Source of the DNA: Dehalococcoidia bacterium
GTDB taxonomy: Bacteria > Chloroflexota > Dehalococcoidia > JACVQG01 > JAHKAY01
Reading direction: 5' to 3'
Assembly: GCA_030740315.1 (NCBI GenBank)
Contig: JASLXN010000038.1
Coordinates: forward strand, 1-10,363
Length of the DNA: 10,363 nt
Part shown: one piece after another, positions 1-5,919 of the stretch
Numbering within the stretch: the stretch's first letter is position 1
Layout: the number at the start of each line of letters is the position of its first letter
Translations under genes and position numbers: made by a program
The notes under the pieces: model-generated
Databases searched by the model: none
What the model was told of the DNA's origin: nothing
The model's input: the letters and a program-made list of their open reading frames with translations, nothing else

Positions 1-2
1 TG

Positions 3-995
3 GATGCCGTTGTAGACCCAGCCTTTGCCGTGCACTTCAGCCGTATGGGCGGCTTAGCTGTCCTCAACTTGGAAGGGGTGCAGTCCCGCTATCAGAACGC
101 CGAAGAGGTAATACAGGAGATGGTCCAAACTACCATGGGCGATGTGACCAGGGTGCTGCAGAAGGTCTACAGCGAGCCTATCAAGGAATCACTGGTGGGT
201 GACAGGGTGCGGCAGATAAAAGAGGGGGGGGGTATTTGCGGCGTGGCCATGACCCCGTCCAACACCAAGCGCCTCTCTGTGGTGGCCGCCGAGGCGGGGG
301 CGGATGTGGTGGTGGTTCAGTCCACAGTGACCACGGCCCGCCACATCTCCAAGAGCTACAAGGGGCTGGTTTTCTCGGAGTTGCGCCACTCGCTGCCCCT
401 TAACATCCCCATTGTGGTGGGCAACTGCGTGACCTACCGAACGGCGCTGGAGTTGATGCGTAACGGGATAGACGCCGTGATGGTAGGGGTGGGGCCCGGG
501 GCGGCCTGCACCACCCGTGAGGTGACGGGGGTTGGGGTGCCCCAGGTGACCGCCACCATAGAGTGCAGCGCTGCCCGGGAGCAATACTTTAAAGAAACCG
601 GCCGGTATGTGGCCCTCATCACCGATGGCGGTATCCGCAACGGTGGCGACCTATGCAAAGCGATGGCCTGTGGGGCGGATGCAGTTATGCTGGGCTCTAC
701 CTTGGCCCGCGCCCAGGAGGCACCCGGCCAGGGATACCACTGGGGAATGGCCAACCCTCACCCTGCCCTGCCCCGGGGCACTCGCATCAAAGTAGGCACC
801 ACCGGCTCTCTGGAACAGGTCCTTTTTGGGCCCACGGTGGTGACAGACGGCACCCAGAACTTGGTGGGTGCACTGAAAACAGCCATGGGTATGTGCGGTG
901 CCTTCACCATCAGGGACATGCAAAAAGTGGATGTGGTTATTGCCCCCTCCATCAAAACAGAAGGCAAGAACTATCAGCTTTCCGGAGCCCGGTAG
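3..995 (+). CDS. guaB3: GuaB3-type IMP dehydrogenase family protein (5' end missing)
   Basis: The reading frame is open from the window edge, so the N-terminus is cut off; by comparison with the family I estimate that about 60 residues are missing. The visible part is a (beta/alpha)8 IMPDH-type barrel. The catalytic loop GVGPGAACTTREVTG carries the nucleophilic Cys (codon 507-509). A phosphate-binding stretch ADGGI-like (TDGGIRNGGD) and ACGADAVMLGS follow. The C-terminal block YHWGMANPHPALPRGTR and the tail IAPSIKTEGK match the GuaB3 family (cyanobacterial and actinobacterial GuaB-related proteins) as I recall it, rather than canonical GuaB. No CBS (Bateman) insert is seen. Canonical IMPDH oxidises IMP to XMP with NAD+ in the cytoplasm, the committed step to GMP. 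Retention of the Cys suggests an active enzyme, whereas the mycobacterial GuaB3 as I recall it lacks it. A 9-G run at 224-232 is a place to check for base-calling error, but the frame reads through correctly. The next gene begins 24 nt downstream and is probably co-transcribed. Confidence 0.9.
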   Translation, partial: DAVVDPAFAVHFSRMGGLAVLNLEGVQSRYQNAEEVIQEMVQTTMGDVTRVLQKVYSEPIKESLVGDRVRQIKEGGGICGVAMTPSNTKRLSVVAAEAGADVVVVQSTVTTARHISKSYKGLVFSELRHSLPLNIPIVVGNCVTYRTALELMRNGIDAVMVGVGPGAACTTREVTGVGVPQVTATIECSAAREQYFKETGRYVALITDGGIRNGGDLCKAMACGADAVMLGSTLARAQEAPGQGYHWGMANPHPALPRGTRIKVGTTGSLEQVLFGPTVVTDGTQNLVGALKTAMGMCGAFTIRDMQKVDVVIAPSIKTEGKNYQLSGAR

Positions 996-1019
996 CCACT
1001 CCCGGAGAGGAGAGAGAGC

Positions 1020-1550
1020 ATGAGCGCCGGCGCCAACCCGTTTCAAGAGCAGCTTCGCCTGTGGGATGGTGAAGAGTTGGTGGCCAGTATGGATCTTTCC
1101 TCCGCAAGCCATGTAGATCTGACAAACCAGCGGGTTATCGTATGGCAGAGGTCCGGGGGTTTGGAGCGCGTGACCCCGGTAAAGCTTTCCGATGTCACGG
1201 ATGTGGAGCTTCAGGAGGAGGGCCAGCCGTTGTGGCACCTGCTGGGTGCGGTGGCCCTGGCCGTAGCAGGTGGGTTTCCGCTGGCATATGCCACCGCATG
1301 GCTCCCCGTCCGAGGGGAGGGCAATAGCACAGTACTGACGGTAGCCATGGGCGTAGTTGGCCTAGGCCTGGTTGTGGCTGGACTGGTGTTACTCAGCAGT
1401 TGGTTGAGACGGGTGCTATTCCCCGGCACCCAACTTGTGCTCCGTGGCGCCCCGGAGTTGAGGATTAATGTCAGTTCCGAGGCTGTCAGCGCCGCCCACG
1501 AAATAGTGTACCACATCCGCAATCTCAAAAGCCCCGTCACCGTCATTTAG
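1020..1550 (+). CDS. Small two-helix membrane protein with a PH-like segment
   Basis: This 176-residue protein has no named function that I recognise. Residues about 15-65 contain LTNQRVIVWQ followed by TPVKLSDVTDVEL. This resembles the pattern of bacterial PH-like (bPH) domains, in which a 'LTnqRvi' strand precedes an 'ipl.dI..v' strand. Two hydrophobic segments follow, at about residues 71-95 and 104-128, separated by a short charged loop. The C-terminal portion (LVLRGAPELRINVSSEAV) resembles the second half of a PH-like barrel split by the helical hairpin. The ATG is preceded by AGGAG (1008-1012) with 7-nt spacing, so the start is well supported. It sits 24 nt after guaB3 and is likely in the same transcript. 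It is probably an inner-membrane protein with its soluble domain in the cytoplasm; the PH-like assignment is tentative. Confidence 0.8.
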   Translation: MSAGANPFQEQLRLWDGEELVASMDLSSASHVDLTNQRVIVWQRSGGLERVTPVKLSDVTDVELQEEGQPLWHLLGAVALAVAGGFPLAYATAWLPVRGEGNSTVLTVAMGVVGLGLVVAGLVLLSSWLRRVLFPGTQLVLRGAPELRINVSSEAVSAAHEIVYHIRNLKSPVTVI

Positions 1551-1622
1551 TTCCTTTTTGCCGCTTCGGTTCGTAGTCGTTTACTTCTCTGGCGCTATTG
1601 CCGCAATGCAGGTAGAAGGCCA
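1551..1622. other. Convergent intergenic gap without a clear terminator
   Basis: These 72 nt separate two genes that point at each other. A T5 tract occurs at about 1555-1559 but there is no convincing stem before it. I see no intrinsic terminator for either strand, so termination may be Rho-dependent or antisense read-through may occur. Confidence 0.4.
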
Positions 1623-3389
1623 CTAACCCTCGGCCGGGTACCGCTCCGGGAAGGCCAAGGAGCGGCCGTAGTCGGACATCCCGTCCGCCCCCAGCCAGCG
1701 GTGCTGCGGCCCCTGGCGCAGTATCATGGGATGGTAGGCCTTGGGGTCAACCACTGCATCTATAACAGCTGTCTTGCCCGAAGCGAAGGCACGCTCCAGG
1801 GCGGGGCGCACCTGGGCCGGCTCCTCCACCCGCTCGGTATGGCAGCCCATTGCTGCGAAGAGATGGTCGTAGCGGGTGGGGGTAATGCGCTGGGGGTTGC
1901 CCCGGCTGCCATCCGCCAACAGGAAGTCCTCTCCCCAGAACATCTCCACCGCCGCCCCCGCCCAGGAACTGTTGTTGAATATCATGTAGACCACCGGTTG
2001 CTTGTAGCGCACCGCCGTCTCCACATCAAAACCGCCGATGCCGATGCCGCCATCGCCCATCATGACAAAGACCTGCTTGCCAGGGCGAGCAAGTTGTGCG
2101 CCTATGCCCATGCCCACCCCGTGGCCCACGGTAACCCATTCGCCGGTATCCACAACCTGCCCGGAGAACCGGGAGCGCACCCTCTCGGTCAAATAGGCGC
2201 TGCCGGTAAAGGCGTCAAAGATAAAGGTCGCCTCCGGGTCTAGGAAGTTCACCACCTCATGGGAGAGATAGCTGGGGTGGAGTGGCTTGCGGGAGCCGTA
2301 CTTCTCAATATCGTTAGCCAACCGGAGGGCTTCGGCCTGCTTGCGGGACTGCACCTCCTCCAGCCACTTCTCCCTGGGCGGAGGGGTCTTTGCCAAGGAG
2401 GCAGCGCATTCGGCCATCTGGCCCAGCACATGCTTGCTGTCCCCTATCAGGGCCAACTCTGTGCGCACCGAGGTATCCACATCCGCCTCACCGCGGTGTA
2501 GCTGGATGAAGCGCGTATTGCCCCCCCACCTGCCATAGTCCTCCAGGTAGCCCAGGCTGAGGCCGATGAGCAGGGCCACATCCGCCTGCTTCAGAATAGC
2601 GCCCCGGGCCCGGCCGTAAAAGGCCAGGGGGTGCCCCTCCGACACCGCACCCCGGCTGGACCGACGGGTAATCACGGGGATGTTCAGGGACTCCGCCAGC
2701 CTCCGCAGCTCCTGGGCAGCATTATCCCAGTGCACCGACTCGCCGGAGACCAGCACAGGCCTCTCGGCGGCCAGGAGCAACTTCACCGCGTCTTCCACGG
2801 CGTTGGGGTCTGCGGCGGGGGATGAAGGGGGCCGTCTGAGTGCGCCGGATAGATTCCACCACTGGTCTCCCGACGTGGCCTGGCGTGTCACCAGGTTATC
2901 CGGTATCTCCAGCACCACCGGCCCCTGGGGATATGAGGTGGCCTCCTGCACCGCCCTGCGGGTCATGTGTGCAGCCATACGGGTATCTATCAGCCGGTTG
3001 GTCCATTTTGAGACCGGTCTGAGAACCTCGGCAGCGAAGGAGGCGGCCCCAGCCCCCTTCTCCTCGCACAGGGTGGGGTGTTGGTTCACCACGCATACCA
3101 TGGGGATGCGGTTGTTGTAGGCCATGGTAATGCCGTTGGAAGCGTTGGTGTACCCCGGCCCGGCGAAGAGGAAGCAGGCACCAAAGGTGCGGGAGCACCG
3201 AGCGAAAGCATCAGCGGCAAAGGGGGCGGACTGCTCATGGCGCATGTGCACCACCCTTATGCCCTCCTGTGAGGCCCCCTTCATAACGGCGTAGTTGCTA
3301 CCCCCCACTACCCCGAAAATAAACTGTGCCCCCTCTTCCCGGAGCACCCGGGTTACTGTGCGGGCGGTGGTCATTCTTTCATCGGACAT
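1623..3389 (-). CDS. Thiamine-diphosphate-dependent enzyme, oxalyl-CoA decarboxylase / 2-hydroxyacyl-CoA lyase-like
   Basis: The 588-residue product has the three-domain layout of the acetolactate synthase/pyruvate decarboxylase superfamily. The N-terminal Pyr domain has the cofactor-activating Glu52 in RHEQSA and the GPGYTNA turn at 77-83. A central Rossmann-type domain spans about 195-335. The C-terminal PP domain has the ThDP/Mg motif GDGG (445-448) to NN (472-473). FDVETAVRYKQPVV, the LIGLSLGYLEDYG..FIQLH stretch and PTRYDHLFAAMG resemble oxalyl-CoA decarboxylases and 2-hydroxyacyl-CoA lyases more than acetolactate synthases. However, the active-site loop before the PP domain (DAFTGSAY, about 392-399) differs from the EGANTMDIGR loop I recall for those enzymes. 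The true substrate is therefore open, and a plain '2-oxo-acid or acyl-CoA ThDP enzyme' is the safe call. The ATG has a GGAGG at 3396-3400 (6-nt spacing). The gene is monocistronic in this window. Confidence 0.85.
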   Translation of the reverse strand: MSDERMTTARTVTRVLREEGAQFIFGVVGGSNYAVMKGASQEGIRVVHMRHEQSAPFAADAFARCSRTFGACFLFAGPGYTNASNGITMAYNNRIPMVCVVNQHPTLCEEKGAGAASFAAEVLRPVSKWTNRLIDTRMAAHMTRRAVQEATSYPQGPVVLEIPDNLVTRQATSGDQWWNLSGALRRPPSSPAADPNAVEDAVKLLLAAERPVLVSGESVHWDNAAQELRRLAESLNIPVITRRSSRGAVSEGHPLAFYGRARGAILKQADVALLIGLSLGYLEDYGRWGGNTRFIQLHRGEADVDTSVRTELALIGDSKHVLGQMAECAASLAKTPPPREKWLEEVQSRKQAEALRLANDIEKYGSRKPLHPSYLSHEVVNFLDPEATFIFDAFTGSAYLTERVRSRFSGQVVDTGEWVTVGHGVGMGIGAQLARPGKQVFVMMGDGGIGIGGFDVETAVRYKQPVVYMIFNNSSWAGAAVEMFWGEDFLLADGSRGNPQRITPTRYDHLFAAMGCHTERVEEPAQVRPALERAFASGKTAVIDAVVDPKAYHPMILRQGPQHRWLGADGMSDYGRSLAFPERYPAEG

Positions 3390-3395
3390 CTTATT

Positions 3396-3400
3396 CCTCC
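3396..3400 (-). promoter_or_regulatory. Ribosome binding site of the ThDP enzyme gene
   Basis: On the minus strand this reads GGAGG, 6 nt before the ATG at 3389. It supports that start over the internal Met6. Confidence 0.75.
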
Positions 3401-3408
3401 AGTGGCAA

Positions 3409-3435
3409 CTTATAATCTGAGACCGAGGAAGTCAA
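3409..3435 (-). promoter_or_regulatory. Candidate sigma70-type promoter for the ThDP enzyme gene
   Basis: On the minus strand, TTGACT (3435-3430) is followed after 15 nt by TATAAG (3414-3409). Each hexamer is one base from consensus. The spacer is shorter than the ideal 17 nt. The predicted start of transcription, near 3402, gives a leader of about a dozen nt that just contains the ribosome binding site. Confidence 0.4.
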
Positions 3436-3496
3436 CCTCCTGTGTAGGGTCATGGGACGACCGTTTTCTTTTCCACCCACCCACCCGAGAATTAAT

Positions 3497-3525
3497 CTGG
3501 GGGGCAAAACCACCCAGACCCCCAG
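3497..3525. repeat. Inverted repeat, 7-bp stem
   Basis: CTGGGGG (3497-3503) pairs with CCCCCAG (3519-3525) around a 15-nt loop. It lies about 110 nt upstream of the ThDP enzyme start. The function is unknown. It is immediately followed by a second GC-rich palindrome, GGGCCGGGCCC, at about 3535-3545. Confidence 0.45.
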
Positions 3526-3615
3526 GTAATAGCGGGGCCGGGCCCGTGCTTCGTTTCGGAAATCAGCGTTACAATCAACAACCAGATACTCTTGCGGGGT
3601 TTACACTAAGCATCG

Positions 3616-3635
3616 CGAGCGTGCTCGGGGTGACA
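3616..3635 (-). repeat. Possible degenerate REP-like motif
   Basis: Read on the minus strand, this is TGTCACCCCGAGC followed by ACGCTCG. It resembles the head of a dispersed intergenic repeat of the 'TGTCACCCCGAGCgaagCGAGG' type that I recall from many bacterial genomes, whose translation shows as HPERSEG in spurious ORFs. The second half is not intact here, and no second clean copy is present in the window. The family assignment is from memory and tentative. Confidence 0.3.
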
Positions 3636-3652
3636 ACATGCGCATGCTATTC

Positions 3653-3682
3653 TCTCCGAAAGACTCCGGACTCCTTCGGAGA
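3653..3682. repeat. Inverted repeat, 8-bp stem
   Basis: TCTCCGAA (3653-3660) pairs with TTCGGAGA (3675-3682) around a 14-nt loop. No T-run follows on either strand. It may be part of a mobile intergenic repeat together with the motif at 3616-3635 and the hairpin at 3733-3756. Confidence 0.5.
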
Positions 3683-3732
3683 ACACAACGAAAAATCTCG
3701 TTATCGCTTTATTACGCAACCAAGCACTATGT

Positions 3733-3756
3733 CGGGGCGCAGCGAGCAGTGCCCCG
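3733..3756. repeat. Inverted repeat, 6-bp GC stem
   Basis: CGGGGC (3733-3738) pairs with GCCCCG (3751-3756) around a 12-nt loop containing GCAGCGAGC. The loop sequence again recalls the centre of REP-like elements. It lies about 50 nt after the end of the mazG operon on the minus strand, where a terminator would be expected, but there is no U-tract. Confidence 0.4.
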
Positions 3757-3805
3757 TAAGTCATCGGGCAAACAATAGCCGGTAACAATCTCCCTTTAGC
3801 AATAT

Positions 3806-4070
3806 CTATGTGTTCGCTCGCCCGAAGAGGAGATAGGCCGGGTATCCGACTATCAGGGGGAAGGGAAGGGCTATTGGGATACGCAGCAGGGCCACCTTAG
3901 GTCCCAGGGAGGCGAACTCTCAGGGAATGCGGGCCACCGCCAGCAGTCCCCACCCAGTGGCGAAGGCCGCCACGAGGCCGATACCGACCCTGGCCCGGGG
4001 TATAGCCGGCGCTATGGGGCAGGCCACATGCAGTTGCCATAGCCACCATTACCAGGCTGGATATAAGCAT
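3806..4070 (-). pseudogene. Broken small membrane-protein gene downstream of mazG
   Basis: An ATG at 4070-4068 follows a strong GGAGG (4080-4076, 5-nt spacing) right after the mazG stop. The frame begins MLISSLVMVAMATACGLP. It then hits a CCCC run (4019-4016), after which it turns into a non-hydrophobic frame ending at 3897. Skipping one C restores a convincing membrane-protein reading: APAIPRARVGIGLVAAF, then a hydrophobic run to VARIP. This second frame meets TGA at 3922-3920. Past it the same frame stays protein-like (EFASLGPKVALLRIP, then PLIVGYPAYLLFGRA) to TAG at 3808-3806. Reassembled, it gives about 87 codons with three hydrophobic segments. The TGA is one transition from CGA (Arg). 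I read it as a recently inactivated gene, 10 nt after mazG in the same operon. A sequencing error at CCCC could explain the frameshift but not the TGA. I do not recognise the family. Confidence 0.6.
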
Positions 4071-4080
4071 TATGGCCTCC

Positions 4081-4845
4081 TCACCGGTCTGCCTGTTGCT
4101 TGGCCTCCTGCCACAGGGACTCCAGCTCATCCATAGAAAGATGTTCCAGTCGCCAGCCTTTCCCCTGACACGCCGTTTCCATATATGTAAAGCGCTGCCG
4201 GAAACGCCATGCCGTCCGGCGTAGAGCGGTCTCGCCATCAATTTCAAAGTGCCGGCACAGGTTGACCAAGCTGAACAGTAGGTCTCCAAACTCATCCTCG
4301 CGCTCCTGGGGGGAGGCTGCTCGCTGTAGTTCCGCAATCTCCTCAGACACCTTGTCCAGCACCCCTAGTACGTCCTGCCAGTCGAAGCCGGCCCGGGCAG
4401 CCCTGGACTGTAGCTCTTGGCTCTGGGCCAAGGCGGGCATATGCCGGGGCACCCTATCCAGCAATGATCCTCCTTTTTCCTTCTGCTTCAGCCGATCCCA
4501 ATTGTCCAGCACATCCTGAGGGCTATCGGCCTGGGTTGAGCCGAAGATGTGTGGGTGGCGGTGCACCAGCTTGACCGAGATATCCTCAACAACATCCTCT
4601 ATGGTGAACTCCCCCTCTCCAGCGGCGATTTCAGCATGGAGGAGGACCTGCATCAGGATGTCACCCATCTCCTCCCGAATCCCGGCGGAATCCCCACGGT
4701 CTATGGCGTCCAAGGCTTCGTAGCACTCCTCCAGCAGGTTGGGGGCCATCGAGCGGTGGGTCTGCTCCCGATCCCAAGGGCAAGTCCGGCGCAGCCGGGA
4801 GACGATGCGTTTCAGGTGCGGGAAGCCACCCTGTCCGGTGGGCAT
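4081..4845 (-). CDS. mazG: Nucleoside triphosphate pyrophosphohydrolase MazG
   Basis: This 254-residue all-alpha NTP pyrophosphatase hydrolyses (d)NTPs to NMP and PPi. It acts in the cytoplasm, clearing non-canonical nucleotides and, in E. coli, lowering ppGpp under starvation. Both tandem MazG domains are visible. The first has CPWDREQTH (22-30), EECYE (39-43) with E59xxD62 as the Mg-binding motif, and the conserved VHRHPHIFG (94-102). The second has EEIAE (168-172) with E185xxD188. The length is normal for full-length MazG. The ATG directly abuts the TAG of the upstream Fe-S gene (TAGATG, no spacer), and no good Shine-Dalgarno is present, so translation is probably coupled. The position at the end of a redox operon is unusual but may only reflect co-transcription. 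Confidence 0.95.
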   Translation of the reverse strand: MPTGQGGFPHLKRIVSRLRRTCPWDREQTHRSMAPNLLEECYEALDAIDRGDSAGIREEMGDILMQVLLHAEIAAGEGEFTIEDVVEDISVKLVHRHPHIFGSTQADSPQDVLDNWDRLKQKEKGGSLLDRVPRHMPALAQSQELQSRAARAGFDWQDVLGVLDKVSEEIAELQRAASPQEREDEFGDLLFSLVNLCRHFEIDGETALRRTAWRFRQRFTYMETACQGKGWRLEHLSMDELESLWQEAKQQADR

Positions 4846-5895
4846 CTATACCAGTGGGGCGGCGCCGGGAATATGCTCCTTGGGGTGCACTAGGCGCATG
4901 TGGAAAGAATCATGCGGGCACTTGAGCACGCAAAAACCGCAGCCCCAGCACTTCTCCAGATCTACGGCCACCACCTCCCCACCGCCCTGGGCAGACCGGG
5001 GGCCTATGGCATCAAAACTACAAACGCTCAGGCACGGCTTATCCAGACAGCCCAGGCAGTGCTCGGTATCGGAAAGCTCCGCTTCAAAGCGGCTGGGGGA
5101 AATCCGCTTTTGTAGGGGCACCCCGTGTTCCAGGGTTGGACGGATCATGACGCAACAGCAGCTACAGCAGTTGCACATATAGCGGGACTGCATGAAGTTG
5201 GAGTTCATCCAGATATGCACTTGGCCGTGGTCTGCCGCCCTGTCCACCACCTCTACTGCCTCCCAGGGGGTAAGGCGTTGCGCCATCCCGCGGGACAGTG
5301 AGTACTCGGCCGCCCAGCCAAAGAGGAAGCAGGTGTCCAGGTGGGTCCCGCAAAGCTGAGCCTGTAGCCGGCAGGCGCAAGGGTGGGTGGCGATAAGTTC
5401 CTGCGCCCGCATCAACTCCCCGATATCCTCGCAGGCCAGCAGGTCAGGGTGCCCTTGAATGGCCCGCAGAGCGGGTACCACCCGGTCAAAGGGCTGAGGG
5501 TGCTCCGAATACTCTTTGGCAAGCTTGGGGTACCACTCCTCCCTGATAAAGTCGTCCCAAATACCCACCATACGATCGCGGGAGCCTTTGAGATCCCCCT
5601 CGGCCATGGTGTAGGTCCACAGCAGCCCGGTGCTGTTCCAGAAGCGATATCCCTGCCGCCCGGTGATGTCCTTGGCATTGATTATGCCCCGTTGAAAGAG
5701 ATTGTCCAACTCCTGGAGCACACCTCCCTCGCCCATCCCCAGCCGGGAGGCTATCTCGTCCGGTGGTGAGGGGAGCTCGGCCACGATGCGGGCCTGTAGA
5801 GGTGTCATCAACTCGGACAGAACCCGCTTGTAACGGGAGGAGCACCCACACTCATGGCGCTGGGCTAGCGTCTCGTAGCTATCTTCTGTGCTCAA
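4846..5895 (-). CDS. Winged-helix / cysteine-rich / 2x[4Fe-4S] protein, copy B
   Basis: This 349-residue paralog of the next gene upstream belongs to a family I recall from anaerobes as '4Fe-4S binding protein'. Residues about 30-75 form a helix-turn-helix-like unit (MTPLQARIVAELP, EIASRLGMGEGGVLQELDN). A middle region carries HPCACR (Cys173, Cys175), a further DTCFLFG (Cys189), GQVH, and the dense cluster CNCCSCCC at 241-248. The C-terminus is ferredoxin-like, with site 1 at Cys280/283/288/292 and site 2 at Cys316/319/322/326. Site 1 is irregular: CX2CX4CX3C instead of CX2CX2CX3C. No signal peptide or membrane segment is seen. The start is TTG at 5895, supported by GGAG at 5901-5904 (5-nt spacing) and by alignment with the N-terminus of copy A. 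The gap to copy A is 24 nt. The role is unknown; electron transfer or redox-sensing regulation are both possible. Confidence 0.82.
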   Translation of the reverse strand: MSTEDSYETLAQRHECGCSSRYKRVLSELMTPLQARIVAELPSPPDEIASRLGMGEGGVLQELDNLFQRGIINAKDITGRQGYRFWNSTGLLWTYTMAEGDLKGSRDRMVGIWDDFIREEWYPKLAKEYSEHPQPFDRVVPALRAIQGHPDLLACEDIGELMRAQELIATHPCACRLQAQLCGTHLDTCFLFGWAAEYSLSRGMAQRLTPWEAVEVVDRAADHGQVHIWMNSNFMQSRYMCNCCSCCCVMIRPTLEHGVPLQKRISPSRFEAELSDTEHCLGCLDKPCLSVCSFDAIGPRSAQGGGEVVAVDLEKCWGCGFCVLKCPHDSFHMRLVHPKEHIPGAAPLV

Positions 5896-5900
5896 CGGCT

Positions 5901-5904
5901 CTCC
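5901..5904 (-). promoter_or_regulatory. Ribosome binding site deciding a TTG start
   Basis: The minus strand reads GGAG, 5 nt before TTG (5895-5893). No ATG or GTG lies near the expected N-terminus, so this site decides the start of copy B. Confidence 0.6.
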
Positions 5905-5919
5905 AGTTGTAGGCTGGTG

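Larger units (their letters stand above)
3436..3805. other. Gene-free region with hairpins
   Basis: About 370 nt lie between the ThDP promoter and the broken membrane gene. Both genes are on the minus strand. The ORFs that cross the stretch in either direction have no protein-like composition and no supported start. It holds at least three perfect-stem hairpins (listed separately), a 10-nt palindrome CATGCGCATG at 3638-3647, and a locally AT-richer segment at about 3683-3730. No T-tract follows the two downstream hairpins (3653-3682, 3733-3756), so they do not read as standard intrinsic terminators. Confidence 0.5.

Noticed and set aside
651..1238. 195-codon minus-strand ORF opposite guaB3
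   Set aside because: It covers the end of guaB3 and the start of the membrane gene on the other strand and shows no domain.
3653..3756. Intrinsic terminators
   Set aside because: The stems are not followed by a T-tract on either strand.
3402..3785. 127-codon plus-strand ORF in the hairpin patch
   Set aside because: It starts inside the ThDP gene promoter region, has no ribosome binding site, has no recognisable motif, and its sequence is dominated by the hairpins and the REP-like segment.
3920..3922. TGA as a selenocysteine codon
   Set aside because: The flanking residues (ARIP / EFAS) show no redox motif, no selenocysteine-insertion hairpin is obvious after it, and the same gene carries a frameshift.
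3897..4337. 146-codon minus-strand ORF spanning the end of mazG
   Set aside because: Its first half is the wrong frame of mazG. Only its tail from 4070 is meaningful, as the first part of the broken membrane gene.
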